The position numbers and the translations under genes were made by a program. From assembly GCF_000967425.1 (NCBI RefSeq), contig NZ_FO082820.1, positions 3,669,501 to 3,733,500 of the forward strand: DNA of 64,000 nucleotides. Reading direction: 5' to 3'. Source of the DNA: Pseudorhizobium banfieldiae. Lineage in GTDB: Bacteria > Pseudomonadota > Alphaproteobacteria > Rhizobiales > Rhizobiaceae. Shown one piece after another: positions 16,675 through 26,011 of the stretch (the stretch's first letter is position 1; each line of letters begins with the position of its first letter). The notes beneath the pieces are model-generated. The model made no database searches and was not told the DNA's origin. It saw only the letters and a list, made by a program, of their open reading frames with translations.

Positions 16675-17430
16675 ATGCAGGAGACCGACTTCCTCGGGGG
16701 GTTTGCAAAGGGGCTACGGGTTTTGGAAGCCTTCGCCGATGCAAGGCCGAAACTGTCGATTGCGGATGTCGCGAGGCTCACGGGACTGGACCGGGCCACC
16801 ACGCGCCGCTGCCTGCTTACCCTCGCGCGCCTCGGCTATGCAGATTACGACGGAAAGTTCTTCTCGCTGACCCCACGCGTGCTCCGCCTTGGTCATGCCT
16901 ACCTTTCGGCGACACCCCTGCCGCGGATCGTGCAGCCGCATCTCGACCGTCTCTCGCAGGACGTCGCGCAAAGCGCCTCGGTCAGCGTCCTGGACGGCAG
17001 CGAGATCGTGTATGTCGCACGGGCGTCTTATCAACGGGTAATGTCCATCAATCTCATGCCTGGAAGCAGGCTACCCGCCTATTGCGCCTCGATGGGCCGG
17101 GTGATGCTGGCGGCCCTGCCGCCCGAGGATGCATTGGTGCGTATCCGCCAGAGTGAACTCCGCGCCTTCACTCCCTCGACACTAACGGAGCCGGAAGACC
17201 TGATGGACGAGCTTGTCCGGGTTCGGGAGCAAGGCTACGCCATCATCGACCAGGAGCTTGAGGTCGGTCTCTGCTCCATCGCCGTACCCCTGAAGGATGA
17301 ACGGGGACATGTTCTCGCGGCGCTCAACATCGGTGCATCCGCTGCACAGATTCCTGCCAGTGAACTAGTCGGCCATTTCCTCGCGCCACTCAGGAAGACG
17401 GCGGACGTACTGGGACCGATGCTTCGATGA
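16675..17430 (+). CDS. pcaR: IclR-family regulator of pcaIJF
   Basis: 251 residues from ATG 16675 (MQETDFLGGFAKGLRVLEAF); the frame is open from 16618 but that start lies upstream of the inferred operator. The N-terminal winged helix is seen in LSIADVARLTGLDRATTRRCLLTL, and the C-terminal IclR effector domain includes PAYCASMGRVMLAALP and GLCSIAVPLKDERGHVLAALNIG. It is close in sequence style to PcaR/PcaU/PobR-type IclR activators that respond to 3-oxoadipate or related acids. It is divergent from pcaI and probably regulates it and itself. Confidence 0.92.
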   Translation: MQETDFLGGFAKGLRVLEAFADARPKLSIADVARLTGLDRATTRRCLLTLARLGYADYDGKFFSLTPRVLRLGHAYLSATPLPRIVQPHLDRLSQDVAQSASVSVLDGSEIVYVARASYQRVMSINLMPGSRLPAYCASMGRVMLAALPPEDALVRIRQSELRAFTPSTLTEPEDLMDELVRVREQGYAIIDQELEVGLCSIAVPLKDERGHVLAALNIGASAAQIPASELVGHFLAPLRKTADVLGPMLR

Positions 17431-17437
17431 GGTTGAT

Positions 17438-17485
17438 GGCGGCACGCCCCGCTCACGGTTCGGTGACCGACCGTGAATTGCCGCC
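17438..17485 (+). terminator. Long hairpin after pcaR
   Basis: Nested inverted repeats: outer GGCGGCA (17438-17444) with TGCCGCC (17479-17485), inner TCACGGT (17453-17459) with ACCGTGA (17470-17476). It starts 7 bases after the pcaR stop. No T-run follows, so Rho-independent termination is uncertain. Confidence 0.5.
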
Positions 17486-17606
17486 CGTGGCGAGCTGGCG
17501 CTAATAGCGGAGGCGCCGTCTTTGAACGTTCTGCTCCAGGCCGGCATCTCGTTCCTAGGGCCAACCCCAGCCCAGGTCTCTCCTCCATCCTCCCGGAAAA
17601 CCTGCC

Positions 17607-18296
17607 TTGTTGAAGTTCACGCGCCGTTCACTCTTGATTGCAGTTCCCTTGCTTGCTGCCGGATGCACCACCACCTCGCCCCGCACCCGGACAGTGAAGC
17701 CGCTGATCCCCGACGAGTATGTAGCCATGTATGGTGCAGTCGATGGAGAGGCCTTCCCGGTTGCAGCAACGGATCTGGCGCGCGTCGAGCCGCAGTTCCT
17801 CCGGCGTGATGTTGCCTATCCGACCGATCAGCCTCCGGGAACGATTGTCGTCGATACCGAAGCCCGGTACCTCTACCTGGTCCGCGAGAACGGTCGCGCG
17901 CTGCGCTACGGGATCGGCGTCGGCAAAGCAGGCCTGGAATTCGAGGGGGAGGCGGTGGTGCAGTACAAGCGGCAGTGGCCGCGATGGACCCCGACGCAGG
18001 ACATGATCGCCCGGGAACCGGAACGTTATGGACCCCTCGCCGCCGGCATGGAACCGGGCGTCATGAACCCGCTCGGCCCGCGGGCGCTTTACCTGTTCAA
18101 GGACGGCAAGGACACGCTCTACCGCATCCATGGCACGACAGAGGCATGGACCATCGGCAAGGCAGTCTCGAGTGGCTGCATCCGTCTGTTGAACCAGGAC
18201 ATCATCGACCTGTACCGGCGGGTACCGAACGGGTCACGAGTTGTGGTCCTGCAGGGGCAGAACTCAAACTCGCGGCAACTGCTGCCTCAGGTCTGA
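17607..18296 (+). CDS. L,D-transpeptidase lipoprotein (ErfK/YbiS/YnhG family)
   Basis: 229 residues from TTG 17607 (a second TTG follows at 17610). The N-terminus is a basic lipoprotein signal (KFTRRSLLIAVPLLAAGC) with lipobox LAAGC, Cys20. The YkuD catalytic domain shows IHGT and the SSGCIRLLNQD motif with the nucleophile Cys. The family forms 3-3 cross-links in peptidoglycan or attaches proteins to it. It lies between pcaR and pcaB, with the pca genes on the other strand, so it appears unrelated to the pathway. Confidence 0.93.
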   Translation: MLKFTRRSLLIAVPLLAAGCTTTSPRTRTVKPLIPDEYVAMYGAVDGEAFPVAATDLARVEPQFLRRDVAYPTDQPPGTIVVDTEARYLYLVRENGRALRYGIGVGKAGLEFEGEAVVQYKRQWPRWTPTQDMIAREPERYGPLAAGMEPGVMNPLGPRALYLFKDGKDTLYRIHGTTEAWTIGKAVSSGCIRLLNQDIIDLYRRVPNGSRVVVLQGQNSNSRQLLPQV

Positions 18297-18328
18297 GCTA
18301 ACGGGCCTCCTCGTACCAAGCTAGGCGG

Positions 18329-19387
18329 CTAGCTCTTGCGTCCAATGTCGCGGATGTCACGCACAATTCGATCCGCCAGGCGGAGGGCCGCTCCGGTGGC
18401 CGCGACCATGGATGGCAGGATCATCCATTCCAGGGTCCATGCAGCCCCTGAGCGCTCCTGCTCATGGACGAGGGCCTGATGAAGCCCGCCGGCCTGAGCC
18501 GCATTGTACCGCGCGAGCCCCACCAGCATTTCCGCAGCGACGGGATTTTGCTTATGCGCCATGGCGGAGGATCCACCGCCGCCGGCGAGGGTGATCTCAC
18601 CCCCCATCTGGGCAAGCAAGGCAACATCTTGCCCAAACTTGCCTAGGCTTCCTGTCAGGAGTGACAGGAGACTCCCGAAGCCGGCAATCCTGTCACGCTG
18701 GCTGTGCCATTGCGGAGCATCGAGAAGCCCAAGCTCGGCCGCCATCGTTCGCCGGACCGCTTCTGCCTTGTCGCCAAGCTTCTCCAGCGTCCCGGCAGCA
18801 CCACCGAACTGGAGGACGAGATCGGTGGCCCTGTAGCGATCCATCTCCGACGCGTGGCGATGCAGCGGCTCCCGCCATGCACGCACGCGGTCCCTGACGG
18901 TGATGGGGATCGCCGCCTGCATGCGCGTATGCGCCATCAGCACCCTGTCGCCGAACGTCTCCTCGACCTTCTCCATCGCGCCTTGCAAGGCGAGGAGCCG
19001 CGAATGAAGGAGGTCACACACGCCCTTCATTCGCAGTATCAGCGCCGTGTCGATCACATCCTGGCTGGTGGCCCCCATGTGAAGGTACGGCTTGGACTCC
19101 TCACTCAGGCTTTCGCGCACCTGCTTGACCAGTTCCGGCACGACCACACCATCCCGGGCAATTCCCGCGCGCAACCGTTCCATATGGGGCCGGAAGTTCC
19201 TGCAGCACGCCACGATCTCCGCTGCAGCAGGCGCCGGGATCACCTCCCATTGCGCCTCGGCCTTCGCGAGGGCGGCTTCGAAGGAAAGCATCGCCGCAAA
19301 CTCCGCCTCCGCCGAGAAGAAACCGGCAGCCTCGTCGTCGCCGACAAGGGCGGAGAGATAGGGATGGTCGAAGGCGGAGAAGGTCAT
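18329..19387 (-). CDS. pcaB: 3-carboxy-cis,cis-muconate cycloisomerase
   Basis: 352 residues from ATG 19387 (MTFSAFDHPYLSALVGDD). Fumarase/aspartase superfamily with LHMGATSQDVIDTA, the AHTRMQAAIPITV segment and the signature loop GGGGSSAMAHKQNPV. It converts 3-carboxymuconate to 4-carboxymuconolactone. Last gene of pcaDCHGB, 7 bases after pcaG. Its length matches the shorter rhizobial form (about 350 residues) rather than the 450-residue pseudomonad form. Confidence 0.95.
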   Translation of the reverse strand: MTFSAFDHPYLSALVGDDEAAGFFSAEAEFAAMLSFEAALAKAEAQWEVIPAPAAAEIVACCRNFRPHMERLRAGIARDGVVVPELVKQVRESLSEESKPYLHMGATSQDVIDTALILRMKGVCDLLHSRLLALQGAMEKVEETFGDRVLMAHTRMQAAIPITVRDRVRAWREPLHRHASEMDRYRATDLVLQFGGAAGTLEKLGDKAEAVRRTMAAELGLLDAPQWHSQRDRIAGFGSLLSLLTGSLGKFGQDVALLAQMGGEITLAGGGGSSAMAHKQNPVAAEMLVGLARYNAAQAGGLHQALVHEQERSGAAWTLEWMILPSMVAATGAALRLADRIVRDIRDIGRKS

Positions 19388-19394
19388 CGGCAAC

Positions 19395-20012
19395 TCAGAC
19401 GTCGAAGAAGATCGTCTCTTTGTCACCCTGGAGATGGATGTCAAAGGTCACTGTATCGCCGTCGCGCTTGCCGATCAGGGTCGGGACGCGGACCTTGTGC
19501 TCGATGCGGGCGAGGATGGGGTCTTCCGCGTTCGCCTCCTCCTCGTCGGAGAAGTACATTCGCGTATTGAGGCCGATGTTAATACCCCGCGCCACGATCC
19601 AGAAGTTGACATGCGGCGCCATCATCCGACCGTCCCGGAACGGCACCCGGCCAGGCTTGATCGTTTCGAAGACGAACTCACCCGTATCCATGTCGCCGGG
19701 GCAGCGGGCCCATCCGAAGAAGTTCGGATCCGCCTCGCCGCGAGTTTCCGATGGGCTGTTGTAGAAGCCGTCGGCATCGGCCTGCCATATCTCGACGAGC
19801 GCATCCCGTAGCGGCGTTCCGCTGCCATCAATGACGCGCCCGCGGATGGTGATCCTTTCCCCGCGCGTCTGCTCGTTGACCATGGATTCGGAGCCGAGAT
19901 CCTTGTCGAAGATGCCGTGTACGCCGGTGAAGTTCGGTGTGCAGCCGATATGGACATAGGGGCCTGCGGTCTGCGACGGCGATTCCTTGAGATAGCCGAG
20001 TGGCTGAACCAT
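19395..20012 (-). CDS. pcaG: Protocatechuate 3,4-dioxygenase alpha subunit
   Basis: 205 residues from ATG 20012 (MVQPLGYLKESPSQTAGPYVHIG). Intradiol dioxygenase fold with LVEIWQADADGFY, TIKPGRVPFRDGRMMAPHVNFWI and LNTRMYF. The alpha subunit lacks the iron-binding Tyr/His set and forms the substrate pocket with PcaH. It starts one base after the pcaH stop. Confidence 0.95.
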   Translation of the reverse strand: MVQPLGYLKESPSQTAGPYVHIGCTPNFTGVHGIFDKDLGSESMVNEQTRGERITIRGRVIDGSGTPLRDALVEIWQADADGFYNSPSETRGEADPNFFGWARCPGDMDTGEFVFETIKPGRVPFRDGRMMAPHVNFWIVARGINIGLNTRMYFSDEEEANAEDPILARIEHKVRVPTLIGKRDGDTVTFDIHLQGDKETIFFDV

Positions 20013-20013
20013 G

Positions 20014-20754
20014 TCAGTTACCCTCCATGCGATTTTCAAATAGGGTTGAGCGGCGGCCACGAAGCACGATGTCGAACTTGTAGGCCCGCATATCGTGCGG
20101 AATGGTCGCATTCATGTCGAGCGGCGCAATCAGCCGCTTGATTGCTTCCTCGTCCGGAATTGTCTTCACGATAGGGCAGATCCAGATCAGCGGATCGCCT
20201 TCGAAATACATCTGGGTGATCAGGCGCTGGGCAAATCCGTGCCCGAAGATGGAGAAATGGATATGCGCCGGGCGCCAGTCATTCACCCCGTTCGGCCAGG
20301 GATAGGGGCCGGGCTTGATGGTCTTGAACCAGTAGAAGCCGTTCTCGTCCGTGATCGTCCGGCCGACGCCGCCGAAATTCGGGTCCAGAGGAGCCAGGTA
20401 GGTCTCCTTCTTGTGGCGGTACCTGCCGCCCGCATTGGCCTGCCAGAACTCGACAAGCGCTCCGGCAACGCCGATCCCCCGCTCGTCCAGTACCCGACCA
20501 TGGACGAGAATGCGCTGGCCGATCGGTCCCTCGCCCGGCTTTGAATAGTTGACGATCAGGTCGTTATCGAACTCGTCGATGATATTGTGCCCGAAGACGG
20601 GCCCGGTGATCTCGCTCTTCGTACCTTCCAGCGAAATCAGCGCGCGCTGCGGGGAACGAAGCACCGTCGTCTTGTACCACGGCGTATAGGCCGGCGGATG
20701 CATGTCGCGGTCGCGGGCAAAGAAAGGTGTCGTTTCAGGCGGTGCGTTTCTCAT
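20014..20754 (-). CDS. pcaH: Protocatechuate 3,4-dioxygenase beta subunit
   Basis: 246 residues from ATG 20754, overlapping the pcaC stop by 4 bases. It carries the non-heme Fe(III) ligands of the family: Tyr112 (GRYRHK), Tyr151 (PGPYPW), His164 and His166 (RPAHIHF). The reaction is intradiol ring cleavage of protocatechuate to 3-carboxy-cis,cis-muconate. The longer open frame upstream lies in pcaC. Confidence 0.96.
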   Translation of the reverse strand: MRNAPPETTPFFARDRDMHPPAYTPWYKTTVLRSPQRALISLEGTKSEITGPVFGHNIIDEFDNDLIVNYSKPGEGPIGQRILVHGRVLDERGIGVAGALVEFWQANAGGRYRHKKETYLAPLDPNFGGVGRTITDENGFYWFKTIKPGPYPWPNGVNDWRPAHIHFSIFGHGFAQRLITQMYFEGDPLIWICPIVKTIPDEEAIKRLIAPLDMNATIPHDMRAYKFDIVLRGRRSTLFENRMEGN

Positions 20755-21170
20755 TTCTTGTCTCCCCCGTCCTCGGTGTTGGCGTCCATTTCGGCATAGA
20801 CCGCCTTGGCAATCTTGAAAGCATGATTTGCCGCGGGGACGCCTGCATATACTGCCACATGCATGAGGGCCTCGCAGATGTCGTCCATTGTCGCACCGGT
20901 GCGAGCCGTCGCCCGCACATGCATGGCGACCTCCTCGTGGTGACCGAGAGCCGCTAGCAGTGCAATCGTTACGATCGAGCGCTCCCGCTTCGTCCAGCCC
21001 GGCCGCGACCACAATGTCCCCCAGGCCCCTTCCGTGATGAACTGCTGGAATGGGCGATCGAAAGGGGTTTCGCGGGCAAGGGCACCGTCGACATGCGCAT
21101 CGCCAAGAACGGACCGTCTAGTTTGAAGACCCTGTCGATAGCGTTCCGTCTCGGGAGATGAATCGGTCAT
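20751..21170 (-). CDS. pcaC: 4-carboxymuconolactone decarboxylase
   Basis: 139 residues from ATG 21170; an in-frame ATG at 21191 would overlap pcaD. It belongs to the AhpD/CMD superfamily, with [34 protein letters not shown] and [13 protein letters not shown] patterns. It decarboxylates 4-carboxymuconolactone to 3-oxoadipate enol-lactone. It is separate from PcaD here, unlike the PcaL fusions of actinobacteria. The gap to pcaD is 4 bases. Confidence 0.95.
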   Translation of the reverse strand: MTDSSPETERYRQGLQTRRSVLGDAHVDGALARETPFDRPFQQFITEGAWGTLWSRPGWTKRERSIVTIALLAALGHHEEVAMHVRATARTGATMDDICEALMHVAVYAGVPAANHAFKIAKAVYAEMDANTEDGGDKK

Positions 21171-21174
21171 GGTC

Positions 21175-21972
21175 TCAATCCTCGACGTCATTGAACAGGA
21201 AACTGCGGATCAGCGCCGCATAGGCGGCAGGCGCTTCGGCGCAGGGTATATGAGCCGCATCCTCAATGATGCGGTATTGCGCCCCGTCGATGAGGTCGGC
21301 CATCGATCGGACCAGAGCCGGCGGCGTTGAGCCGTCATGTTCACCGGCAATGCAGAGGACGGGGACCGCAATCTTCTGCGCTGCTTCCGTGAAGTCCGCA
21401 TCGCGGATCGCCGCGCAAGTGCCGGTGTATCCGGCAGCAGGCTGACGTTGCAGCATGTTGCGGTAGCCTTGATAGGCTGCATTGCCCGGATCCCGGAACT
21501 CCGGCGTGAACCATTTGGCCATGATATCGTCGACCATGCTGGCAATCCCGCCTGTCTCGATTGCCGATATGCGCTGGTTCCACATCTCCGGCGTCCCAAT
21601 CTTGTGCGCCGTATTCGACAGGATCATCGCCCGAACCAGATCCGGGCGTCGCTCATAGGCTCGCTGCGCAATCAATCCACCCACTGACAGGCCACAGATA
21701 AAGACCTCCGCCATTTCGAGATGGTCGAGCAGGCCGACGAGATCGCTGACATGGTCATCTATGCTGTAGGGCGGAGTTCCGAGATCGGAAAGCCCGTGCC
21801 CCCGTTTGTCAAAGGTGAGGATGGTGAAGTCATCGGAGAGTTTCGGCAGGACGTGGTGCCAGATGCGGGAATCGGTGCCCAGAGAGTTAATGAAGACCAG
21901 CACCGGCTTTCCGGAATCCGCAACGGTCACATCGTAGTGAATCGTGACATCGCTGATGCGTACAAACTGCAT
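21175..21972 (-). CDS. pcaD: 3-oxoadipate enol-lactonase
   Basis: 265 residues from ATG 21972. Alpha/beta hydrolase with nucleophile Ser96 (CGLSVGG), Asp213 (GEHDGSTP) and His241 (AAHIPC). It hydrolyses the enol-lactone to 3-oxoadipate. First gene of pcaDCHGB; a PcaQ box lies 73 bases upstream of its start. Confidence 0.95.
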   Translation of the reverse strand: MQFVRISDVTIHYDVTVADSGKPVLVFINSLGTDSRIWHHVLPKLSDDFTILTFDKRGHGLSDLGTPPYSIDDHVSDLVGLLDHLEMAEVFICGLSVGGLIAQRAYERRPDLVRAMILSNTAHKIGTPEMWNQRISAIETGGIASMVDDIMAKWFTPEFRDPGNAAYQGYRNMLQRQPAAGYTGTCAAIRDADFTEAAQKIAVPVLCIAGEHDGSTPPALVRSMADLIDGAQYRIIEDAAHIPCAEAPAAYAALIRSFLFNDVED

Positions 21973-22044
21973 TGTCTCTCTCCTCCCAAGAATACCATTG
22001 CAGCTCCGCAATGGTTAGGTAAAATGACATTATCAGCCGTTTCC

Positions 22045-22060
22045 TTAACCTACAGGTTAT
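22045..22060 (-). promoter_or_regulatory. PcaQ binding site
   Basis: On the minus strand the sequence reads ATAACC-TGTA-GGTTAA, exactly the ATAACC-N4-GGTTAA PcaQ box described for Sinorhizobium and Agrobacterium. It lies between divergent pcaD and pcaQ, 73 bases before the pcaD ATG. It also falls within the longest pcaQ frame, arguing for a later pcaQ start. Confidence 0.85.
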
Positions 22061-22065
22061 ATCAG

Positions 22066-22992
22066 TTGGGCGACCCTCGCATCAAGTTTCGGCACCTGCA
22101 TACATTCCTAGAGGTCGCTCGGCAAAGAAGCGTCGTCAAGGCGGCGGAAGTCCTTCACGTCAGCCAACCCGCGGTAACGAAAACCATCCGCGAGTTGGAG
22201 GAAGCGCTGGGTGTCGCGATCTTCGAGCGGGACGGGCGAGGCATCCGTATCACGCGCTATGGCGAGATCTACCTCCGTTACGCCGGCGCGGCGCTGACCG
22301 CTTTGCGGCAGGGATTCGATGCTGTTTCACAGGAACTTTTCGACGCCGCCCCGCCTGTTCGCGTTGGGGCGCTGCCAACCGTTTCGATGCGCATCATGCC
22401 GCGCGCGATGTCACTTTTCCTCGAACAGAAAACCGGTAGCCGTATAAAGATCGTGACGGGTGAAAACGCCGTTCTGCTGGAGCAGCTGCGGCTTGGCGAC
22501 CTCGACCTCGTCGTGGGGCGCCTCGCCGCACCTGAAAAGATGACAGGTTTCACGTTCGAGCACCTTTACTCCGAACGCGTCGTCTTGGCGGTACGGCCGG
22601 GACACCCGCTGCTGGAGGGCAGCCCCTCCATCTTCTCCGACCTGCCGACATTCCCCATTCTGCTGCCGACGAGAGGCTCCATCATCCGCCCTTTCGTCGA
22701 GCAGCTCCTAATCGCAAATGGTGTGGGAAGCCTCCCCAAGCAGGTCGAAACTGTCTCCCACGCCTTCGGTCGCGCCTTCACCCGCGCGAGCGACGCCGTC
22801 TGGATTATTTCGGAAGGCGTGGTGTCGGGGGACCTAGCGGAGGGGTTCCTGGCGTCATTACCCGTGGATACCAGCGAGACCAAAGGTCCCGTTGGACTGA
22901 CCCTCAAGGCAGATCAGCCACCTTCCGCCCCGCAATCCATCCTGATGCAGACAATCAGGCAGGCTGCGACGGAGATAATGCCACTTGCTTGA
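22066..22992 (+). CDS. pcaQ: LysR-type activator PcaQ
   Basis: 308 residues from TTG 22066 (LGDPRIKFRHLHTFLEVARQ), the start that fits PcaQ homologues and leaves the operator outside the gene; ATG 22024 is the alternative. The LysR helix-turn-helix is SVVKAAEVLHVSQPAVTKTIRELEEALG, followed by the periplasmic-binding-like effector domain. PcaQ activates pcaDCHGB in response to 3-carboxymuconate or carboxymuconolactone and sits divergent to them, as here. Confidence 0.93.
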   Translation: MGDPRIKFRHLHTFLEVARQRSVVKAAEVLHVSQPAVTKTIRELEEALGVAIFERDGRGIRITRYGEIYLRYAGAALTALRQGFDAVSQELFDAAPPVRVGALPTVSMRIMPRAMSLFLEQKTGSRIKIVTGENAVLLEQLRLGDLDLVVGRLAAPEKMTGFTFEHLYSERVVLAVRPGHPLLEGSPSIFSDLPTFPILLPTRGSIIRPFVEQLLIANGVGSLPKQVETVSHAFGRAFTRASDAVWIISEGVVSGDLAEGFLASLPVDTSETKGPVGLTLKADQPPSAPQSILMQTIRQAATEIMPLA

Positions 22993-22998
22993 GCGCGC

Positions 22999-24066
22999 CT
23001 ATGCGAGGGAGGCCTGTCTCAACCAAGCCTGCCGCCGAAGCAGCATGCCGTAAAGGTCCCGCGGCTCGTCCGGGTCTGCCAGCAGGTCCAAGGCGGTATA
23101 GTGCCTGCTCCCCTTCAGCTTCTCGTTCACGTAACGCAATGCGGAGAAATCCTCGACGGCAAAGCCGACGCTATCGAAGAGCGTGATCTGGTCCGAACGG
23201 TCGCGACCAGCCTCCTTGCCGCAGATGACGCGCCAAAGCTCCACCACCGGATGATCCGGATCGAGTTGCTGGATCTCCCCTTCGACACGGGTTTGCGGTG
23301 GATATTCCACGAAAATGCTGGAGCGCAGCAGGATGTCGCGATGCAATTCCGTCTTGCCTGGGCAATCCCCACCCACTGCATTGATGTGAACGCCGGCACC
23401 GATCATGTTGTCGGTCAGGATCGTGGCATTCTGCTTGTCCGCTGTCGCGGTTGTGATGATTTCCACCCCTTCGACCGCCTCCTCCGGAGACGTACAGAGG
23501 GTGATAGATAGCCCCAGATCGGCCAGGTTGCTACGGCAGCGCCGCATTGCCGGCTCGTCGACGTCGAACAGACGCAGGCTCTCGATCCCAAGCAATGCAC
23601 GGAAGGCACGTGCCTGGAACTCGCTCTGCGCTCCGGTGCCGATCAGCGCCATGGTCCGCGCGTTCTTTGGAGCGAGATAGCGGGCAGCAACCGCCGACAT
23701 GGCTGCTGTCCTCAGTGCCGTCAGGATCGTCATCTCCGAAAGCAACAGCGGATAACCGGTCTCGACATCAGCGAGCACTCCGAAGGCCGTCACGGTCTGC
23801 CGTCCCGAGCGTGTATTCTTCGGATGACCGTTGACATACTTGAAACCGTAAAGCCTGCCGTCGCTGGTCGGCATCAGTTCGATCACGCCTTCGGCCGAAT
23901 GCGACGCGACACGGGGCGTCTTGTCGAAGTGCTCCCAGCGGCGGAAATCCTCCTCAATGTACTGGGCCAGCTCGACCAGAAAGGCATCGATGCCGGTCTC
24001 GAGCACGAGGTCCATCATGTTCTCGACGCTTATGAACGGAACCAGGTTCAGGCCTGCAATCGGCAT
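22999..24066 (-). CDS. ocd: Ornithine cyclodeaminase
   Basis: 355 residues from ATG 24066, overlapping the arginase stop by one base. OCD/mu-crystallin family: ELMPTSDGRLYGFKYVNGHPKNT substrate loop, NAD-binding MALIGTGAQSEFQARAF, and DGDCPGKTEL-like GGDCPGKTELH with the catalytic Asp. It converts L-ornithine to L-proline and ammonia. Being coupled to arginase it completes arginine to proline conversion, as in Agrobacterium and Sinorhizobium. Confidence 0.95.
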   Translation of the reverse strand: MPIAGLNLVPFISVENMMDLVLETGIDAFLVELAQYIEEDFRRWEHFDKTPRVASHSAEGVIELMPTSDGRLYGFKYVNGHPKNTRSGRQTVTAFGVLADVETGYPLLLSEMTILTALRTAAMSAVAARYLAPKNARTMALIGTGAQSEFQARAFRALLGIESLRLFDVDEPAMRRCRSNLADLGLSITLCTSPEEAVEGVEIITTATADKQNATILTDNMIGAGVHINAVGGDCPGKTELHRDILLRSSIFVEYPPQTRVEGEIQQLDPDHPVVELWRVICGKEAGRDRSDQITLFDSVGFAVEDFSALRYVNEKLKGSRHYTALDLLADPDEPRDLYGMLLRRQAWLRQASLA

Positions 24067-24986
24067 CAGTAGCTCCTTGTGGGTCGGTCCAGCACCTTCC
24101 GGCCGAGCAGGCTAGCCGTCAGGTCGACCAAGAGGAGGGCGGTGCGCCCCCGCTCATCGAGAAAGGGGTTGAGTTCGACCAGGTCCAGACTGGTCACCAG
24201 CCCACTGTCGTGCAGCATCTCCATGACAAGATGGGCCTCGCGGAAGGTAGCACCTCCGGGCACAGTCGTGCCCACGGCCGGCGCAACGGTCGGCTCCAGG
24301 AAGTCGACGTCCAGACTGACATGCAAACGGCCACCGGCCGCCGACACCCGCTCCAGGAAATCTCTCAGAAGAGCCGCAACACCATGTTCATCGATGGTCC
24401 GCATGTCGTGCACAGTAATTTGTGTCCCCTCCAGCGCCGCCCGCTCGGCCGGATCGACGCTGCGAATCCCGATCATGCAGACATTCGCGCCGTCAACAGG
24501 CGCGGCGAGAGGCGGAAAATATCCTTCGAAGCCGGGCCGCCCGGTGAAATAGGCCACCGGCACCCCGTGCAGATTGCCGCTTTGCGTCGACTGGAGCGAG
24601 TGCAGGTCGGTATGGGCGTCGAGCCAGAGAACGAAGAGGGGTTTTCCTTCCTCAGCCGCACGACGTGACACGCCCGCGACCGTGCCGGCCGACAAGGCAT
24701 GATCGCCTCCCATGAAGATCGGCATGCCTTCATCGCTTTCCCGATATGCAACCTCCGCAAGGAGCTCGGTCCAGGCTGCAACAGGTCCCAGGTTTCGGAT
24801 CGCCTGATTCGCATGCGGCATGACCATCGCGGCCCCTACGCTGACATTGCCGAGGTCACGGACGTCATGGCCCAGGCCCTCGATAGTGCCCGCCAATCCC
24901 GCAACGCGAAGCGCGCTTGGTCCCATCTCGCAACCAAGTTGCGAAGCACCATCCTGCAGTGGAATGCCGATCAGTTTACAGATCAT
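24066..24986 (-). CDS. arcA: Arginase
   Basis: 306 residues from ATG 24986 (MICKLIGIPLQDGASQLGCEMGPSALR). The binuclear manganese motifs of the ureohydrolase family are GGDHALSAG, DAHTDLHS and SLDVDFLEP. It hydrolyses arginine to ornithine and urea. It is first in a two-gene operon with ornithine cyclodeaminase and divergent from an Lrp-type regulator that probably responds to arginine or ornithine. The symbol follows Agrobacterium usage (rocF elsewhere). Confidence 0.93.
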   Translation of the reverse strand: MICKLIGIPLQDGASQLGCEMGPSALRVAGLAGTIEGLGHDVRDLGNVSVGAAMVMPHANQAIRNLGPVAAWTELLAEVAYRESDEGMPIFMGGDHALSAGTVAGVSRRAAEEGKPLFVLWLDAHTDLHSLQSTQSGNLHGVPVAYFTGRPGFEGYFPPLAAPVDGANVCMIGIRSVDPAERAALEGTQITVHDMRTIDEHGVAALLRDFLERVSAAGGRLHVSLDVDFLEPTVAPAVGTTVPGGATFREAHLVMEMLHDSGLVTSLDLVELNPFLDERGRTALLLVDLTASLLGRKVLDRPTRSY

Positions 24987-25099
24987 ACAAGTCTCCTTTG
25001 ATGGAAAGGAGCACAGACGAATGGCAGAATGAATAGTTGGAATTGTCAAGAATGGCCGCTGAAGCTAGCGTTCTGGAACGATCAAGAGGTCAAACTGGA

Positions 25100-25537
25100 A
25101 TGCACTCCCTCGACGAGAAACTCATCCGCCTTCTGCGGCACAATGCCCGCAGGAGCATTTCAGACCTTGCCATCGAGGTCGGAGCTTCGCGAGCCACCGT
25201 CCGGGCGAGGATCGACAAGCTGGAACGGAGCGGCAACATCATCGGCTATACCGTCGTGCTACCGGCCGATGTCACAGGCTCCGCAGTTCGTGGAATCATG
25301 ATGGTGGAGATCGAAGGCCGCGTCACCGATCGCGTGATATCTGCACTTCAGGCATTCGCGGAAATCTCGGCGATCCACACGACCAACGGTCGCTGGGACC
25401 TGATTGTCGAACTCGGCGCCGACAACCTCGCAGACTTCGACGCGGTCCTCCGCAAGATCCGCCTTGTCCCCGGCATCACCGCAAGCGAAACGAGCCTGCT
25501 GCTCGCCACGCCACGCAGCACCCGGGCAAAGCTCTGA
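25100..25537 (+). CDS. Lrp/AsnC-family regulator of arginine catabolism
   Basis: 145 residues from ATG 25100 (MHSLDEKLIRLLRHNARRSI); ATG 25052 and 25037 lie upstream in frame. The AsnC helix-turn-helix is ISDLAIEVGASRATVRARIDKLERSGNIIGYTVV, followed by the RAM effector domain with GRWDLIVELGADNLADFD. It is divergent from arginase, so it is the likely activator of arginase/ornithine cyclodeaminase. Assignment of the target rests on context. Confidence 0.9.
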   Translation: MHSLDEKLIRLLRHNARRSISDLAIEVGASRATVRARIDKLERSGNIIGYTVVLPADVTGSAVRGIMMVEIEGRVTDRVISALQAFAEISAIHTTNGRWDLIVELGADNLADFDAVLRKIRLVPGITASETSLLLATPRSTRAKL

Positions 25538-25542
25538 CGCTG

Positions 25543-25881
25543 TCAGTTCGCTTTTGATCCAAGCTCTGGGAAGGTTCGCGCCAACTCATCCATGCTTTTG
25601 CACACGAACTCCTCGGCGCGGAGGGTCACGGCGATATTGTCGGCGACGGTCAAGGTCTCCTCGAAATGAACGGGGACGGGTTCTCCCTTTGTCCGCCGTA
25701 ATACCGCCTCGTGGCGGAAGCCGTGCTTCAGCAGCCAGTCGCGGGGAGCCGTCAGGCTCAAAGCAACATGTATGGCTCCGTCGTCCTCCTTCATCGCCTT
25801 GATCTTGTAGGTAACCGGGGCCCGATCGCCTTTGATGTCGATCTCACCTGGATAGCTCGCCTGCGTGAGATGCTCGCTCAT
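25543..25881 (-). CDS. Hypothetical 112-residue protein
   Basis: I do not recognise this protein. ATG 25881 (MSEHLTQASYPGEI) is chosen because GGGAG lies at a suitable distance; a GTG three codons earlier is possible. It is small and soluble, mostly beta (APVTYKIKAMKEDDGAIHVALSL, GEPVPVHFEETLTVADNIAVTLRAEEF), with no cysteines except one near the C-terminus. It converges on the Lrp gene with a 5-base gap. Codon use resembles neighbours. Confidence 0.6.
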   Translation of the reverse strand: MSEHLTQASYPGEIDIKGDRAPVTYKIKAMKEDDGAIHVALSLTAPRDWLLKHGFRHEAVLRRTKGEPVPVHFEETLTVADNIAVTLRAEEFVCKSMDELARTFPELGSKAN

Positions 25882-26011
25882 ACCTTGCACTCCCTATGTC
25901 TGCGATTACGCGAATCCAATCCTTGGAAGCGCGCTTTGTTCCGTTTGCGGCGGTTGACGGTGACGGCCCGGCGTGGTGCAAGAACGATGATCGATGTTGG
26001 AGGGGTGAGTA

